DNA of 6,296 nucleotides from NCBI GenBank assembly GCA_027490345.1, contig JAIXYF010000474.1:1-6296 (forward strand). The letters are read 5' to 3'. The DNA is from Novosphingobium sp. (lineage in GTDB: Bacteria > Pseudomonadota > Alphaproteobacteria > Sphingomonadales > Sphingomonadaceae). Shown piece by piece: positions 4,865 through 6,296 of the stretch. The notes beneath the pieces are model-generated. The model ran no database searches and was not told the DNA's origin. It saw nothing but the letters and a program-made list of their open reading frames with translations. Positions within the stretch are counted from its first letter, which is position 1, and each line of letters opens with the position of its first letter. Position numbers and translations under genes: made by a program.

Positions 4865-6296
4865 GCGCCGACAGTTCCAGCCCCGATGTGCTGATCATCG
4901 GCTCGGGCGCCGCAGGGCTGACCGCGGCACTGGTGCTCGCAGAACGCTGCCGCGTGCTCGTGCTGGCCAAGGGCGCACTCGACGGCGGATCCACCGCCTG
5001 GGCGCAAGGCGGCATTGCCGCAGTGCTGGATGAGGGCGACACCTTCGAGGATCATATCCGCGATACCATGGTTGCAGGCGCCGGGCTCAATCGGCGCGAC
5101 ACAGTCGAATTCGTCGTCGAGAACGCGCCGGAAGCCATTCGCCGTCTCGGAGAGCTTGGCGTGCCGTTCAATGCCGAATCCGGGGCGCTGCACCTCACGC
5201 GGGAAGGCGGCCATTCCCACCGCCGTATCGTCCATGTCGATGATGCCACCGGCTGGGCCGTGCAGCAGGCGCTGATCGCGGCGGCAAAGGCCCATCCCAA
5301 CATCACCCTGCGGCCCGACATGGTGGCTGTCGATCTCGTCACCGACCGGCACCGCACCGAACGCGGCGAGCGCAGTGGCGGCGGCGAACGCGTGTGGGGC
5401 GCCTATGCCCTCGATGCCTCGACTGGCCGCGTGGAATGCTTTGCGGCGCGCGCCACGATCCTCGCCACGGGCGGCGCGGGGCGGACTTATCTGTTCAGCA
5501 CCGCCCCGCGCGGCGCCACCGGTGATGGCATTGCCATGGCCTGGCGCGCTGGCTGCCGTGTTTCCAACATGGAATTCATGCAGTTCCACCCGACTTGCCT
5601 CTATAACCTCGAGGTCAAGAACTTCCTGATTACCGAGGCCGTGCGTGGCGAAGGCGGGCACCTGAAACTGCCACCCGGCGTGCCCGGCGGCGGCGAACGC
5701 TTCATGCCGCGCTTTGACCCGCGTGAGGAACTGGCGCCGCGCGATATCGTCGCGCGTGCGATCGATCACGAGATCAAGCGCCTTGGCCTCGATTTCGTCC
5801 ACCTCGATATCAGCCACAAGGATCCGGAGTTCGTCCGCGGCCACTTCCCCAATATCTACGAACGCCTGATGGGCCTCGGCATCGACATGACGAAGGAGCC
5901 GATCCCGGTCGTCCCTGCCCAGCATTATACCTGCGGCGGCGTGCTGATCGATCTAGCCGGCCGCACCGATCTTGAAGGGCTCTATGCCGTGGGCGAATGC
6001 TCCGAAAGCGGCCTCCACGGCGCCAACCGCCTTGCTTCAAACAGCCTGCTGGAATGCTTCGTGTTCGGCGATGCCGCCGCGAACGACATCCTCGGCCGGT
6101 GGGACAGCTTCGCCGCCCCGCCTGCACTCAGGGCATGGGACGAAAGCCGCGTCTCGGATTCCGACGAAGAGGTCGTGATCAAGCAGAACTGGACCGAACT
6201 GCGCCGGTTCATGTGGAATTACGTGGGCATCGTGCGCACCAACAAGCGCCTCGAGCGCGCGGCGCATCGCATCAAGCTGCTGAAAAACGAGGTCAA
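4861..6296 (+). CDS. nadB: NadB, L-aspartate oxidase (3' end beyond window)
   Basis: NadB is a cytoplasmic FAD enzyme. It oxidises L-aspartate to iminoaspartate, which NadA condenses with dihydroxyacetone phosphate to quinolinate in de novo NAD synthesis. The 478 visible codons show the FAD-binding dinucleotide fold VLIIGSGAAGLTAALVLAE (residues 10-28), then GGSTAWAQGGIAAVLDEGD (42-60) and HSHRRIVHVDDATGWAV (118-134). The expected catalytic and substrate residues are present: H243 (MQFHPTCLY), R294 (LAPRDIVARA), H355 (AQHYTCGG) and R390 (GANRLASNSLLECF), matching E. coli H244, R290, H351 and R386. The C-terminal helical domain has begun (WTELRRFMWNYVGIVR), so only about 50-60 residues are missing if the length is typical. 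The ATG at 4861 is supported by GAGG 7 nt upstream and by the position of the FAD motif. nadA and nadC are not in the window. Confidence 0.97.
   Translation, partial: MSADSSSPDVLIIGSGAAGLTAALVLAERCRVLVLAKGALDGGSTAWAQGGIAAVLDEGDTFEDHIRDTMVAGAGLNRRDTVEFVVENAPEAIRRLGELGVPFNAESGALHLTREGGHSHRRIVHVDDATGWAVQQALIAAAKAHPNITLRPDMVAVDLVTDRHRTERGERSGGGERVWGAYALDASTGRVECFAARATILATGGAGRTYLFSTAPRGATGDGIAMAWRAGCRVSNMEFMQFHPTCLYNLEVKNFLITEAVRGEGGHLKLPPGVPGGGERFMPRFDPREELAPRDIVARAIDHEIKRLGLDFVHLDISHKDPEFVRGHFPNIYERLMGLGIDMTKEPIPVVPAQHYTCGGVLIDLAGRTDLEGLYAVGECSESGLHGANRLASNSLLECFVFGDAAANDILGRWDSFAAPPALRAWDESRVSDSDEEVVIKQNWTELRRFMWNYVGIVRTNKRLERAAHRIKLLKNEV

Noticed and set aside
4666..5925. Long upstream continuation of the minus-strand frame that ends in the 55-aa gene
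   Set aside because: This portion is antisense to nadB and its leader and shows no protein-like features. Only the final 55 codons were kept as a gene.

Overview
This is a high-GC window (strongly G/C at third codon positions) of ordinary chromosomal gene content. The protein sequences look alphaproteobacterial, most likely a sphingomonad (Novosphingobium/Erythrobacter-like). That placement rests on recalled family resemblance, not on a search. No mobile elements, CRISPR arrays, tRNAs or rRNAs were seen.

Layout, left half (all minus strand). Positions 1-1513 hold a tight three-gene set, transcribed from right to left. First is a 141-aa exported protein of unknown function, then a GNAT acetyltransferase, then the 5' part of ispG (MEP isoprenoid pathway), which runs off the left edge. 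The last two genes are only 8 bp apart. A 193-bp intergenic stretch (1514-1706) with two hairpins separates this set from tldD (zinc protease with an HExxxH site and a C-terminal Cys). About 41 bp upstream of tldD is a 65-aa zf-CHCC zinc protein related to the zinc domain of complex I subunit NDUFS6.

Layout, right half. A 107-bp divergent intergenic region leads to a plus-strand YadG-type ABC-2 ATPase that has no permease next to it. It converges on a probable 55-aa minus-strand Cys/His-rich mini-protein (4498-4665). Three tandem 12-bp GC-rich units sit between the two stop codons. After a 195-bp region with an inverted repeat and a possible leader ORF comes nadB (L-aspartate oxidase, first step of de novo NAD synthesis), which runs off the right edge.

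Overall, these are housekeeping genes: isoprenoid precursor synthesis, peptide/protein quality control, NAD synthesis and one export ATPase. I see no convincing new multi-gene system. The items most worth a second look are the small Cys/His protein, the orphan ATPase, the nadB leader and the hairpin in front of the exported protein.
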